A DNA stretch of 64,000 bases from Euglena gracilis (lineage: Eukaryota; Euglenida; Euglenophyceae; Euglenales), in assembly GCA_039621445.1 (NCBI GenBank), contig CP154956.1, positions 61,688,362 through 61,752,361 on the forward strand, in the 5' to 3' direction. Shown in pieces: positions 1 to 17,145 of the stretch. Both the position numbers and the translations under genes were made by a program. Position 1 is the stretch's first letter; the number at the start of each line of letters is the position of its first letter. The notes under the pieces are model-generated. The model saw only the letters and a program-made list of their open reading frames with translations, had not been told where the DNA came from and made no database searches.

Positions 1-1296
1 ATATTTCCCCCCAAAATACGCATTTTTGTGCATTTTTGCACATTTTTTTTTTGGACGCCAGGCTAGCATATCACCCCCCTCCCTGCAGAAATGGAAAGCA
101 AATGTGCCTTTTGAAGGTCCTTTTTGAGTTTGAAAATTTCCCAAAATGATACTCCCCCAAAATTATATGCCCCTTTTTTGGCCCTGATTTCGGATGCCCA
201 AAGAATATACTCCCGAGCATGTTATTGGGGAAGAGGATTGCAACACAAGAACGCCTTGAAATTAAATTTATGAAGAGTTTGTACAATAAAATCCTCCTGA
301 AATTCAATTAAGTAACACGTCTTCACCCTACTACTCTTGAATCAGTGGGTTGGTATTCCTCCCCCTCCCCCCAATTTGGTGCACGCCCAAATGACATACC
401 AGAGGGGAGGACACACAAAAAACATATTTGTCCAAAGTGATCCGAGAACTCGTTGAGGTGAGAAATGCGCCGAGGGCGGAGAGATCAGCGAGAACTTGAA
501 ATGCCACTCCTCGTCCACCGGGGGGAAGCAGGAGGAGGAAAGGAAACCCGCCGGTAGGCAACGAAACAGCGAAGTGCAGTTGTGCCCAAGCCCCCCCCCC
601 CCCGCCAGCCATTTCCATTTGAATTGTTTCCCTTTGCCCCCCCCATGCCCGTCCCCGGCTCTGGCTGCCGGGGGCCGGTCCCCCCTCCCCTGCCTCTCCC
701 GCCGCTGCCCAGCCCACCCACCCGCTCATCGCGAGGGCCCCGGCAGCGCCGCCTCCGCGCTGCGGTGGCCCGGCAGCCCCGGCGTGCCTGGGCGTCCCTC
801 GCCTTGGACCACCCTGAGTGGAGGGGCTCTCCCCTCCCCACCACGCATCGCACATGAGGCCAGCATCCCCCCGGACCAGGGTGTGCAGCTGTGTGTGTGT
901 GTGTGTGACATACATCCTCAGCAGTGTGAACATGCAGAGTGCATGTGACCCCTGCCCAGGCGTATATTTAATATGATCACAAATACACACAAACATAAAC
1001 ATACGTGCATGTGCATTTGCTTCTTGCAGATGATACATGCATATTTGTGCGCATGTGTTTATGTATGTATGTTCAAAAAAGTGGATGTGCAGTACCCCAA
1101 AGATGGTCATTTTCCCTCAGTGTCCTGCTGCCATCATTTGTCCCTCTTTTGCCAACTTGGGAAATTGTCTTTTGTTCAAAAAAATTTGAAACAGATTGCC
1201 ATGCCTGCATTTCATTCCACCTGCATACAAAGGGGTCAGTGCTTTGGGCCCTGGGGCTGCTGCAGCCTCCTGGCCCCCTCCCTCCCCTCCTCACAG
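1..1296. other. No confident gene; low-complexity and GC-rich stretch
   Basis: I see no supportable gene here. Positions 640-860 are very GC-rich and could hold an exon (a short Arg/Ala-rich reading frame runs over about 745-830 on the + strand), but no splice sites or family resemblance confirm it. Short GT/CA runs occur near 890-910. Confidence 0.4.
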
Positions 1297-1408
1297 GGCT
1301 CCCCCCAGGTGGGGCCGCCGCCCTCGGGCCGAGAGACGCTGGAGATGGGCCCCCGGAGCCCTGACAGCGCCCGCTTCCGGTGGTTTGTGCTGGGGGAGGA
1401 CGACAGTG
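1297..1408 (+). CDS. Isolated exon of an unidentified protein
   Basis: A polypyrimidine tract ending CACAG precedes the exon and a GT donor follows (GACAGTG|GTATCC). The open frame has G or C at nearly every third position and reads GSPQVGPPPSGRETLEMG, then a segment ending FRWFVLGEDDS. The start is Pro/Ser-rich and the end looks like folded protein. I do not recognise the family. It leaves one base over at its 3' end (phase 1). A transposon begins only 58 bp downstream, inside the following intron. It may belong to the same gene as the later Ser/Pro-rich exons, which I cannot show. Confidence 0.45.
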
Positions 1409-1465
1409 GTATCCGCCCGCCTCCCCACTGCCCCTGTGGGGTGGGACGTCGCAGGAGGTCGGGGT

Positions 1466-3120
1466 CAAGCACCTAGAGCTAAAATGGCCAAAAATGGCCT
1501 AAAATGGCCTAGGCCATTTTAGGCCATTTTAAGGTATAGGTGGGGGTTCTGAAAATCATAATTTTTGGTCATCTTTGTCCCGAAAACAGTATCATAACGT
1601 GTGCAAACCTTCTCTTGTTCAGTAATAACAAATGTACATCCAAAAAAGCATGCAAAATTCATGAACGCTGATCAAAACAATGGGAAGCTCAACAAGTCTA
1701 TATTCATATTCATAGAGGAATTCTGAACAATAAGAATTTACGGTTGATGAAATTTTTCAGAGAAAAAAAACGTTGGACAAAAAATAATTTTTTTTTATTT
1801 GTGCTACCAAAAAGGCTCCCGTTTTTTTTTGTGAATTCTACACCATTTTGCGGAATTTCGCAATAAGAAGTCATTTTTTCTGAAAGATAATGCTGCTGCC
1901 TGGTGAAATTCAATTTGATTTTGGCATTGTTTCAACCATGTATATCATTCATTTTATTATGATAAATATTAAAGAATAATTATTAAGATCCATAATACAA
2001 ACAAAAAATTATTTCCAAAAAATACAATGAATTTTTATTTGTATTACAGATCTTAATAATTATTCTTTAAATACTTATCATAATAATAAAATGAATGATA
2101 TACATGCCTAAAACAATGTCAAAGTCAAATTGAATTTCACCAGGCAGAAAGTGAAATATATAAACCTAATCCTGTTGACCTATTGATAATACCTATTGAC
2201 GGATAACATATATCATATTCTATCGTATTATATATCCCAATATTATTCCAGTTTTATTGATAATATGGTTGCAGTAATAATTATTGTACAATTACACATT
2301 ATATCAATAAATATTATTTTTACTTAGTACATATATTTATTAATTTCAACTTATTTCTCTTTTATTACTAAAATTGCATGAAAACATGTGTTATTTGTAT
2401 TACTAAAACTGCATTAAATATAATGTTAATGTTATATTTTTAATTCTACAATTAAAAATTGATGACTATAAAATCTTTATAAATATGGAAAATATATCAA
2501 CAAAATTGATAATAATAAAATAACGACACGAAATATCCACATAAAATACATAGAATATCCATAATAATTTTATGTCTATTCATAAAAATGAAATATTAAA
2601 TTTACTTACAAAAGTTATATTTATATGATGCTAGAATTTTATATTTCAATTGATATTTTTCCAACATCTTTCATCTTTGTTTTGACTTTTTCCCCATGCT
2701 TCCGTTTCATTATTTGCGAAACAAACATCGGTGCAAACCAACAAGATAGGAGTAAGAAAAAATAATCTGTCCAAACCTTCAAAATTCGGCCACCAAAAAA
2801 AGGTTGGGCTGTGAATTTGGGGACTGATACAAGTGTTATTAGGATAAAACCATGGGCCTTGTGGGGCTGTGCTCCTCCACCAAATCCACTGTTTGCCGTC
2901 CACATTTACAAAAGACACCGAAAGTCATTGCCTGAATGAGTTGTTCACAAAAAAAATTGTTGTGCAACAGAATTTTTCCCATTTTAGGCCATTTTAGGCC
3001 ATTTTAGGCCATTTTGGGCCATTTTAGGGACCCCCCACCTATAGGGGGTCAAAAAGTCATTTAAAATGGCCTAAAATGGCCTAAAATGGGGAAATTTTTG
3101 GGCTTGACCATAGGTGCTTG
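1466..3120. mobile_element. hAT-like non-autonomous DNA transposon, copy A (family VIII)
   Basis: The element is flanked by a perfect 8-bp direct repeat GTCGGGGT (1458-1465 and 3121-3128). Its ends are inverted repeats, CAAGCACCTA on the left and TAGGTGCTTG on the right. Next to each end are tandem copies of a 10-bp word, AAAATGGCCT, in opposite orientations. The centre is AT-rich and holds an inverted repeat at about 1938-2107. No transposase reading frame is visible. An 8-bp duplication is the hAT-superfamily hallmark, so this is probably a non-autonomous hAT-like element. A second, inverted copy lies at 44578-46571; 1541-1850 here matches the reverse complement of 46170-46470, and 2640-3110 that of 44590-45070. 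Confidence 0.85.
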
Positions 3121-3477
3121 GTCGGGGTGTGGCCGGCCGCGGCTCCACCCAGTGACAGAGTGCTTGCCAAATAATTGTTGGAATCATATGGCATAGTGTG
3201 GGGTATTGTGGGGCGATATGTGGTGGGGGTATGTGGGGCGGTATGTGTGAGGGCGGGTGAGGGAGTTGTAAAGGCCAAAACCCTGAAAAAAAAAGCCCAA
3301 AGGCCAAGCAAGTCCTCCAAAAATATTTGCCTACAAATGATTTTTCCCCCCCTGAGTGTGGGGGGGTATGTGTGGGTGGGAGTATTGTGGGGGTATTCTA
3401 TGGAAACTCCATTTTACGCCATCACCCAGGCACCCACATACATGTACATATAATGCCCTCACTGGTGAGTGTAAAAA

Positions 3478-3872
3478 CCCCCTGAATAGAAGCCCCGCCC
3501 CGAATCGTGCCCCCTCCCCAAATAGAAGCCCTCCCCCCCCAGGGTTCCAAATAGTCCCCCCCCCCCAAATAGTAGGTCGCTCCCCGTGGGTTGTCTGTCA
3601 ATTGAGACGGCAAGTGCTTTGATTTCTTCAGCCATTGGTTAAATGAGGGTTGTTTGATTTTACGTTTAATGATCCAGCAAATTTGACATGGTTTGGAAAA
3701 GTAGGACATGTACACCCACAAAGAAATTTCTTTATTAAATGCGGACCCCCTGGTTTTCGACCATTTTTCCGAATAGTGACCCCCCCCCCCAGTAGAAGCC
3801 CCCCCTCGGTTTTCAACCAACGTTCCGAATAGTAGCCCCCGGGGGCTTCTATTCAGGGGGGGGGGGGTTGTT
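3478..3872. repeat. Inverted-repeat element built of C-tract words
   Basis: The left end reads CCCCCTGAATAGAAGCCCC and the right end is its reverse complement (GGCTTCTATTCAGGGGG). Inside, the word AATAGAAGC or AATAGT recurs, separated by runs of 6-10 C. No coding frame is credible. I could not find a clear target duplication. Similar architecture with different words occurs at 16171-16826, 31686-31915 and 45337-45750. Confidence 0.6.
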
Positions 3873-3920
3873 CGTAGAGAAAAGAGGAACCACCATGGCA
3901 GTCATTGTGGGAATTACCGC

Positions 3921-4242
3921 CCCTTGTCGTACGACCACCCCACTATGACGACCACCCCCTGGTTGCAGGTTGCAGGTTAGGGGGGTCTAACGACCTCCAT
4001 TTTTTTTGAGGTTGTATAAGGTGCATCCATGTGTGCCGCCTTTTTCCAGGCATTTTCCATGTTCCCACGGGCGCTCGTGTTTTGGACACCCGTAGCGATG
4101 GCTCGAAAGCCTCTGCTATTGTACAAGGACATGACGACAGTTTGGGTCCCGTTGGTATCGGTCAATACTGTGAACAATGACCACCACTTTTCCGACCACC
4201 CCCTGGTCGCAGGTTGCAGGTACCCGGTCGTAAGACAAAGGA
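3921..4242. repeat. Short inverted-repeat element
   Basis: The left end (CCTTGTCGTACGACC) is nearly the reverse complement of the right end (GGTCGTAAGACAAAGG). The words GACCACCCC and TGGTTGCAGG or TGGTCGCAGG recur near both ends. The interior has no GC-rich coding signal. It is probably another miniature inverted-repeat element; a target duplication is not obvious. Confidence 0.45.
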
Positions 4243-5210
4243 GGGAGGGAGGTAGGCAAAATTGTTTTGAGGTTTTTGCGCGAATATTTGAATGTGTTTG
4301 TGTCTGTGTGTTCATAAAACGTGTATGTGTCCCTTGCATGCCGAGCCTCAACACCTCTGGGGAAGAACTGTCTGAATAATTGCCTGGTCTTTGATCTCAC
4401 ACCTTTTCTGAAATGTTTCTGGGAGAAACGCAACTCTCACACCATTAGCCCACCTGAACGCAAATACAGGCTGTTCAGTCCACTGTTGAGGGTGGTGCCA
4501 TGCAAAACAGAAACCACATCTTTCAGAAATTTTAAAAGTCTCTGGGAGATCAACCAGCCATCGGAAACAGGTCAGATGAAACTCACCGAACCTAAAATTG
4601 TTTATGAACAGTACATCGTTTTTAATGCAGTTTTGTTTTTTGTCTTGTTGTCTTGTTGTTTGATATTTTCAAACTTTCAAACTTTTGTCTCGGTATTTCC
4701 TTCTTTTGCAATTTTCGCACCACAATTTTTCCCATCTGTGTTAACAAAGTGTTTGAATCCTCTATATTTTTGGATTTGTAACCCAAAAAAATAATCCCCT
4801 CCCTTAAACAATACAACATTTTTTTGCATTTATTGTTCAAAGAGTTTTCCTTGGGTAATCATCATTTATGCATCCCAGGTTCATATTTGTGAATAGTTGT
4901 TAATAGGCCTCCTCAACGCCCTCCAGTTCTTCATCTTCCTCTTGAAAATACATCCTGAACCACAGGGGATGGATTCCTGGTTTGTGTGCGAGTACATCTC
5001 AAGTCTCGGTCTTGTGGACAAAAAAAATTCAAATAGTATGTGCCCACCCTACGGGTGCTTCGTCCAACGGAAGAATATTTCCAAGGGAACGTTGTCTGCG
5101 GGCAGGCACCTATGATGGCTGACCAAGGCCGACCAGGTGTGACCGGGGCCGACTATCATTTTCAAGACCCCCACAGGTGGGGGTTCTGACCAGGGCCGAC
5201 CAGCGCCAAC
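4243..5210. other. Unannotated spacer, no gene seen
   Basis: AT-leaning sequence with long but low-GC3 open frames and no convincing splice-bounded exon. It has no similarity I can see to the repeat families elsewhere in the window. Confidence 0.4.
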
Positions 5211-5269
5211 CTTGCGTTTAAACCGCAGAGGCAGTATTGTGAAACATGGAAGTCCAAACCGGATCTCCT

Positions 5270-5850
5270 GGAATATCCCACTTCTGGCTTCTTTTTGCCA
5301 CTTTCTGCCACTTTTTGCTGCTTTTGACTGCTTTTTGCCACCTTTGGCCTCTTTTGCCCTCTTTTGGCCATTTTTACCCACTTTTGGCCACTTTGATTTT
5401 ACGGGCCACTTTTTGCTGCCTCTGACTTCAAAAGCTGCAAAGTTGTTTGAAGTGAACTCAGGTGGGGGGTATGCCAATAAGAATGAGCATTTGCCACGAC
5501 CGTACAATACATTTTTTTAGCATTTTGCCCATTATTGTTATTTTTGCCCGCTTTGTCAACAAAGTGTAAAAAGTGGCCAAAATCAGAGCTGCCCAAAGGT
5601 GGCCTGGGGTGGCCACAAGGGCCAAAAGCTGCCTGAAAAAAGGCAAAAGTGGCCAAAAAAAACATGTCACAGCCCTCAAAATCAGCTAAAAGTGGCCAAA
5701 AATGGCTAAAGGTGGCTAAAAAAAGCTGCCCGAAAGTGCCCAAAAGGAGTCAAAAGTGACCACTATTTGCTGCTTTTTGACTGCTTTTGGCCCCTTTTTG
5801 TCGATTTTGACCGCTTTTCGCTGCTTTCAATTGCTTTTGGCCTGGCAGGG
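5270..5850. repeat. Degenerate tandem repeats of a TGGCCACTTTTTGCC-like word
   Basis: From about 5290 to 5395 the words CTTTTTGCCAC, CTTTTGGCC and TTTTTGCTGC alternate on the + strand, and from about 5570 to 5720 their reverse complements (AAAGTGGCCAAAA, AAAAGCTGCC). This makes a large imperfect inverted repeat. The region 38745-38960 has the same kind of words (TTTTGGCCAC, GGCAGCTTTTG). It is probably one dispersed element family with two copies in this window. No gene is seen. Confidence 0.5.
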
Positions 5851-7357
5851 GCTTCTACGCTGACGCCCTACGATGAGACCGCTGCTGCATTACTCACTGT
5901 TGCCTGGCGACGCGGCGATGTTTCAGTCAATGTCTTCAGGTTCTGCTTTTGAAGCGCTTCTTGTGTGTTCTGCCAGGGACTTTTTTAGTCTTGGACCCCT
6001 GGGGGGGGGGGGTAGGGTGGTGGGATTCATTTTTTGGCGCCAAAGACACCGAAAATTTTTGAAAAGGATGCTATTTAGCATTTTTCGTGATTTTTGGCCA
6101 TTTTCGGGGAAAGTTAGTCCCCCCCCCCAGACCCCCTCCCCCCCAGTCTTTAAAAAAAACCTGGTGTTTCCTATGTATGCCCATGCCATATTTTGCCAAT
6201 GAGAGGAGAGGTGTGGTGTTTGTGGTACCTGAATGTCAATGCGCGGGTTTTCTGTCCATCATGCCCGTGAGGGCACCTGTGTCAAGTTTTTTTGCTTTCT
6301 GGATGGACGCAGCTGGCGGGAACACCTCAGCTGGATGTTTTGGTAATGAAACTCAAACGCTGCAGGAAACGGGCTCCAGCACTTTAGATTTTGGTTGCAC
6401 ACACAGACATCTTTACAGCCTCCTTTTTTTTTGAACTCGGTAGACTCCCCCCAGTTCTGGGACCGAGTATTTACCTTAATTGGTTTTGTCTCCAGGCAGG
6501 TACCCACCAAGGTAAATTTCCGTTGAAAATGGCCATTTTGGAACCCCAATGCCAGGGGCTGTGCTCTGGTGCTACCCCCCAAAGCAGGGATTATTATGTT
6601 TAAGGCAAAAAAAAACAACACAAGTTTTTTAAAGGCATTTTTAAGGGTTTTGAAGGGGTTTGAAGGATTTTATTTAAAAAAAGTAGGTTCCATTTTCCAA
6701 GGGTGGTCCGGGCATCAAATGGGGGTCCAAAAGCAAAAAAAAAAAACAACGAAGCCCACACTTTTTTCTTCAAGTTTGGGTGACGGACAATTCCAATTCC
6801 AACGATGCCAAGAATGATTTTTCCTGGGGTTGGCTTTTTTTTTGCCGAGATTTTGCAACGTCATTTGTGCTTGGTTGGAGACAAGTTTTGCCAGCATAAT
6901 TTCTTAAGGTTTTCTTCGACCTTTTTAAGGTAATTCAAGGCATTTTTGGTCAAAATAATTTTCTGAAGTTTTTAAGGTTGTTTAAGGTTTTCAAAGGCAC
7001 CCCAAAAATATTAATGCCGCCTCCCCAAAAGCCTGACCTCCGGTGGTCGAAAGCGCCTTTCAGCCACCTTGGAGCCAACTTTCTTTGATTCCAAAAAACG
7101 TGATTTTCATGCATTTCCCCCCTTTTTTTTCCCTTCGGAGTGAACAATGTCGATCTCCTTGAATGGCGGACCCCAACAAGCACACCCCATTCCACACATG
7201 CTGTGGCTTTATCTCTGCCACAAACACCACAATCCAATTTGAGTGTCAGTTTTTTGTTTGCTTGGGCGTTGCCTCACATTTCCCAGGATTCCTGGCTGTT
7301 GTGGGCAATCCAGAGCCAGGCGGTCCGTGGCCTCCCCCCTCCCCGGCTGGTGTGCAG
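5851..7357. other. Unannotated spacer
   Basis: Low-GC sequence with a few poly-G/poly-C runs (about 6000 and 6120) and degenerate TTTAAGG words (6630-7000). I see no exon with GC-rich codons and splice sites. Confidence 0.35.
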
Positions 7358-7472
7358 GTCAGTCCCCGACGGGGCGGACGGCGCAGGGCAGCCCACGGAG
7401 GTGGTGGTCTCCCTGGCGGACATGGAAGAGACGGGGACCAGCAGGACGCTGCGGGTGGTGCGGCGGGAGGAA
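7358..7472 (+). CDS. Isolated exon of an unidentified protein
   Basis: An acceptor (GTGTGCAG|GT) and a donor (GAGGAA|GTTCCT) bracket a frame with GC-rich third positions that reads SVPDGADGAGQPTEVVVSLA and ends in an Arg-rich stretch, RTLRVVRREE. It has alternating beta-like and charged segments. I do not recognise the family. It may belong with the exon at 1297-1408 or the Ser/Pro-rich exons downstream, but the phases do not join directly, so exons are missing between them. Confidence 0.4.
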
Positions 7473-8619
7473 GTTCCTGACTGTGGCTGGCTGAGAGGGC
7501 AGATTTGCATCATCCCCCAGGTGTCATCACTGGAAAACTGTGAAAACCAACAAATGGAGGGCCAGTGGGTCACAAGCTGTTCAAAAAACGGACCCCAACC
7601 TTCTGAATAAAAAAGATTCTGTCGGTGTGCGCAAATTACACACCGACACAGATATGCTTAAATGCGAGCTGCTCCACCAAAGTGGGTGGTATGGCTCATT
7701 AGGTTGCGTCGTAGGTCAGATGGAGCCAGGAGGGAAAACTTTTCTGGGGGTTTTGGCCAATTTCTACGGGGAGTATCCCCAAATGAAATATCCCCAAATA
7801 AATATATTTCATGTCTCATGTTTCCCCCACAGACCCTCACAGAGCGCTGGGTTAGCTTGCACCAGTGCTGGAATATGCCTCGGTGTTTTTGACCCTCCGA
7901 AAAACGTCGCCGAGTTGTGAACCCCGGGGACTCACCCTCCCCAATTGAGGAATTTACCAAAAATGCACAAAAACCCTGGTCTTCCCCCCCCCCCATTTCC
8001 TGTGTGACAACTTCCAGCGCCAGGCGGTCGGCAGGAACCAGGGTCCAAATCTGACCCCAGCGGGGGACTTCCTATGGACGGGCACTGCACAGCACAAGCA
8101 CTCCGCCCAGGGAAAAGGAAGTCCGCACTGATATCTAAGGCTCTGTAACAAGGAGAAGTGCACCTTTAAACTCAATTTTCCAGGATAAACCGGGAAGTGC
8201 AATCAAAAAAACGTTTTTCATAGGCTCAACTGCCGATGACCAGAAAGCCCAGAAAGCTGGCCATTTTGTTGTGTTAGATTCTGCAAAATATATCTCATAT
8301 TTTAGGATTTCAAACTGCAGTAAATCCACAGCCTCTAAATCGTATAGTTGTTAAGTTTTGCAATGGTTCGTTTGTGAAGATGCACAAACCGACTAAGCAG
8401 GTTATTTGCGCACAAGCACAGTGGCGGCTGCCAGCAGCTACAGTTATAAGCCAACCGCGGGGGCCAGCATGCCCGGATGGGCGCTTTTTTACCCCTGCGC
8501 ACGGAATCGCGGTCGCATTCACCGGATTCGCGGAGCGCAGGCGGGACATCGCTCGGGTCATAGGTAGGGGGATTTGCGCAAACCAACCACTCGTTTGGAA
8601 GGTTCCCACCAGGCTTGCG

Positions 8620-8905
8620 CTTAGTCGGGTGCCTACCCCACGGGGGGGGGGGTGCTAGGGGCAGGCACCCCATAGCACCCGATCCGACCCCCCCAGGGGG
8701 GGGGTAGGGTTTTGGGGGGTGCCTGCCCCTAGCAGGCACCCCCCTCCGACCCCGGCGCCGGGGGCCCGGAAAAGGCCATTTTCAATGAAAATTTTCTGGG
8801 TCCGGCCCGGACCCCTATCCCCCCCCAGGGGGGGTGTGCCTGCTAGGGGCAGGCACCCTATAGCATCCACCCCCCTCCCCCCCCCCCGGTCGGTAAGCAC
8901 AAGCA
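8620..8905. repeat. Inverted-repeat element with GGCAGGCACC words
   Basis: The word CTAGGGGCAGGCACC and its reverse complement GGTGCCTGCCCCTAGCAGG recur, with poly-G and poly-C runs between them. A GGCGCCGG palindrome lies in the centre. A related short stretch is at 14205-14275 (GGGCAGGCACCCC). The outer limits and target duplication were not resolved. Confidence 0.45.
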
Positions 8906-9325
8906 TGGTTCCCACCATGCTGGGCGGTATGTACCCCGTAGATGTGGTGATAACTGCTCTTAGGCACCCTGACTGGCAAAGCCCATGCTTCCATCTCTGC
9001 CTCCTGAGGCATCACATCACAAACTGACTACATTATCTGGGCTTTGGGAGTTAGGTGTTGCCATTTTCACAAAAAAAAATACGTCGATTTGCGCAAATGC
9101 GCACATCGACAAACGAAAATTCTTTAAGGGTGAGATACGCCGCCTGAGACCCACCCGTTCTGCAATATCCCCTCACCCAACACCCAACACCCACAGCCCC
9201 AGGAGGGGCTATGCAGAGGTTAGTGAATTCATGGGTGATCCATTGGGACCAGGATATGCTCGCGTTACATGGCCAGAGCAACCCCCCTCTCTGCCCCACC
9301 GGTGGTGAAACAGGTTCCTGAGGTG

Positions 9326-14150
<4,825 letters not shown>

Positions 14151-14739
14151 CGCACAAAGGAGTGGCTTGTGTGATGCCGTGTGTCCCCCTGGGGCAGGCA
14201 ACGGGCCACAAACCCGCCCCCCCCCCCCCCCGGGGCGTGCCCGCTTTGGGCAGGCACCCCAAAGTGCAAAGCCCCCCCTCCCCCAGGGTTGGTAAGAAAG
14301 AAGCATGGAAGACGTACAGCGCTCGAGCTCGTGCATTACGATGTTCTAAATGCCAATTAATTCATTACACATCCATTTTGTATGAACGACCTTAGCTCGG
14401 GGGTGGTTCTTAAGGATGCTTGCAAGGTCATCAAGGGTGCTCATGAGCATCTTCCTATGGAACATCCTCGAGGCATACCCTGCCTTTGGCCTTCCAAGTG
14501 GCTTCTGGTACATGGTGAGCCCTGCCTCTGGCAACGATACCTTCCGAACTCTCCCCTGAACAGCATTTGGTGTGTGTGTGTGTGTGCCATCTGTGTGTAT
14601 GTGGGTGTGCATACGTGCATGCAATTTCACTCCACAGGATTCAAAAGAGATAATTAACATTACGAAAGGGTCGTGTGTGACCATAGAAAAGCCAGTTTGA
14701 AGGGACAAAGAAAAAGCACATCAGAGATCCGTAGCACGC

Positions 14740-14930
14740 TTTTGGTCAAGGGGCAGTCGCCATTCCCCTTCGTTGATATTGAGCTCAGCGTTGTCGCCGT
14801 CGCCGGTAGAACAGGGTTCAGCGAATGGATTTGGTGCGTCCCACAGAGTCCATCGGCCACCTCAAAGTCGGAAGAGACGGAGGTCACGTCCTCGCTCGCG
14901 TGCTTCGGGCACTCACATGGACATGGAATT
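14740..14930 (+). CDS. Two exons of an unidentified protein around a 41-bp intron
   Basis: An upstream frame reads FPFVDIELSVVAVA and ends at 14805 with one spare base before GTAGAAC. A 41-bp GT...CACAG intron (14806-14846) follows. The next exon continues in frame as ESIGHLKVGRDGGHVLARVL and then a Trp-rich ALTWTW. The join gives a protein-like sequence, where reading straight through does not. I do not recognise the family and cannot place the exon ends outside this pair. It could be an upstream part of the kinase-like gene. Confidence 0.4.
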
Positions 14931-15476
14931 CCAGGAATCACCAGGATTTTCAATTGTGATTTTGGTGTTGTTCCGTCACCTCGACGAGCTCAGACATTAT
15001 TTTCAACGAATTTCCCCCAAAATTTTAAACCAATTAAGGCTTTTTTACGTTTTTTCAGGCACCATTTTGAAGGCATCGAGCCAACATCACTATGCTAAAA
15101 AAAATTATTTGAGTGGATGTACAATGTTCAGCGATTTCAGAAATTATTTTTATTTTCCCAGGGTTTTTTATATTTGCAGAGTTTTAGGCATTTAAGGAAT
15201 GTAAGGCGCAAAAAAATCAATCGCATTTCAAAAAGTTTTAATTCTTTCTGGTGCCTTAAAATATAACACCTGGACGAGCTGAGGTATGGAGTGTTTGCAG
15301 ACCTTGTGGTCCAGAGTAATGTTCCATTTTGGAGGGGATGGAAACAGTCGGTTCCAACCCCATCCGGGGCTCGCAAAATGCCTGTTTTTCAGCACCAAGG
15401 GACCACTAGCATTTTTGAAAGGCTCACAGGAAGAGGAGCATTTCGGGATTGGAGCGAGCCTGTGAGATGTTTCCTC

Positions 15477-15877
15477 CGGAGAATTTCTTTGGTCTGACCC
15501 CACCCTGCTGGTCCAGCCAGCCAGCACCTTTTTTCAACTCAGAACCTCCCAGCCGGGCTGTGTAACCCCCCTCCCCCGGGTCGAGCGGGAATAAAGTTTT
15601 CGCAGCCCGGTGAAGCTCGGTTGCACTGAAAAAAAATATTTTAGCTCGAAGCGCCGAACAATTTAAAAAAAAAACGTGGTCAAAAATGGCCAAAAATGGT
15701 CATTTTGGGACTTTTTGGGGGGTTTTCACCTCAAGTATTTGGCTGAAAAAAATGCATGCTGGATTTGGGCTTTTTTGCCTGATTTTGGGTCCCGACCGGA
15801 TCCAGCCCAGCAGCCAGCATCTTTTTCTCCAGCCGGCCGTGTGGACCCCCCCGGGGGGTTCCTTAAGAAATTCCCTC
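15477..15877. mobile_element. Family I (variant) inverted-repeat element with exact target duplication
   Basis: Flanked by a perfect direct repeat GTTTCCTC at 15469-15476 and 15878-15885. The ends are CGGAGAATTTCTTTGG and CCTTAAGAAATTCCCTC. The interior carries the family I signature GTCCAGCCAGCCAGCACC, a TGGCCAAAAATGG segment and a mirror GGATCCAGCCCAGCAGCCAGC. No coding frame. It is a sister of 40673-41134. Confidence 0.8.
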
Positions 15878-16170
15878 GTTTCCTCCATCGCCCATTGTGC
15901 ACACTCCCCATTTGGAAAAGAAACGCATTCTTCATTTTTTTGAAGGATATCAACCCTCTCAGTGGCGGCGGTTCACAGTGTGGTTGGGTGGAGTTGATGA
16001 GGGTGGGGGTTGTAGCACGTCAAGACCGTGTTGATGAATCCTCAAAATGATTCAAAATATCTCCCTCTGGCATTAATTTTGGTAAGTTATGTAACAGATG
16101 TGGAAAGTTTAGGTTTTGCGGCCACACAAGCAGATTTTTCCTGCCTGCTCTCGTGCTTCTTCAACAGAGT

Positions 16171-16826
16171 TAACCCCCCCCCCCAATAAAAGCAACTGGT
16201 TGCTTATATTTGGGTTTCCGAAAATCGACTTCAGGGGTTGTTGATATCTGGGGGTTGTTTATATTTGGAGTTCGCTGTTTTTTGCCGTTTTTATGCCATT
16301 TTTATGAAAATTCCTCCATATTGCCCAGTTGTGGGTTGTGTATATTTAGGCTTTGCTCATATTTGGGTGTTGTCCGAAAATCGCAGATCCAGGGAATTTT
16401 CAACGTAACCCCCCCCCCAAAATAAGACCGGGGGTCCATTTCATGGGTCGGTTGCTGGAAAGCCCGAGGGGGGGTCTTATTCATGGGGGGGTGTCCATTT
16501 TTTTTGGATTTTTGCTGGAAAAATTTTCCACACCCCAAAATGTCCAAAAATGTCCCCCAAAATACCAATTCTCGAAAAATTTGGCGCTTCGCGCCAGACA
16601 AATTGGAGAAAATATGCTGAATTGTGTGAAAACTGACCCGAAATGGCAGATTTACCCCCCCCAAAATGTCCCATTTTTCAAAAATCCGGTGATTCGCGCC
16701 GGCAGGGGGGGGGGTCTTATTTATGGGGGGTCCATTTCATGGATTTTTGCTCAGACCGACCGGGGGGGTCTTATTTTGGGGGGGGGTCCATTTTATGGGG
16801 GGGTCTTATTTGGGGGGGGGGGGTTA
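16171..16826. repeat. C-tract word element (GGTCTTATTTGGGGG)
   Basis: The left end is TTAACCCCCCCCCC followed by AATAAAAGC. The right end is GGTCTTATTTGGGGGG...GGTTA. The word TCTTATTTGGGGG or its complement occurs about six times, with GGGGGGTCCATTT between. It is probably a mosaic of nested short inverted-repeat elements. No gene. Confidence 0.5.
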
Positions 16827-17145
16827 CAGGTATCTGTTGATCTGATGGAGACCAGTCCAGTCCAGTCCAGAACCAAGAATTTCCCAGTCTGTCGAAGTTG
16901 AGGTGGGAAAGTTGAGGTAGGTTGGGGCTTAATAATCTGCAATTCTGGCTGACCTGGGGGGGGGGTAGGGGGTTTTGGCCAAGGACATTTAGTGTCCCCT
17001 GTGGCTTGGTGTGGTTCCCATTCGACGTATTGTGGCCACAAAGAAAAAAAGTTGTGGCTCACCAACTTTGTGAACCCCAATAAATGGACGTCTGGTTTGC
17101 CTTCACCTGGTCGAGCTGCCTGAACGTTCTATCGCGACCCTCCAG

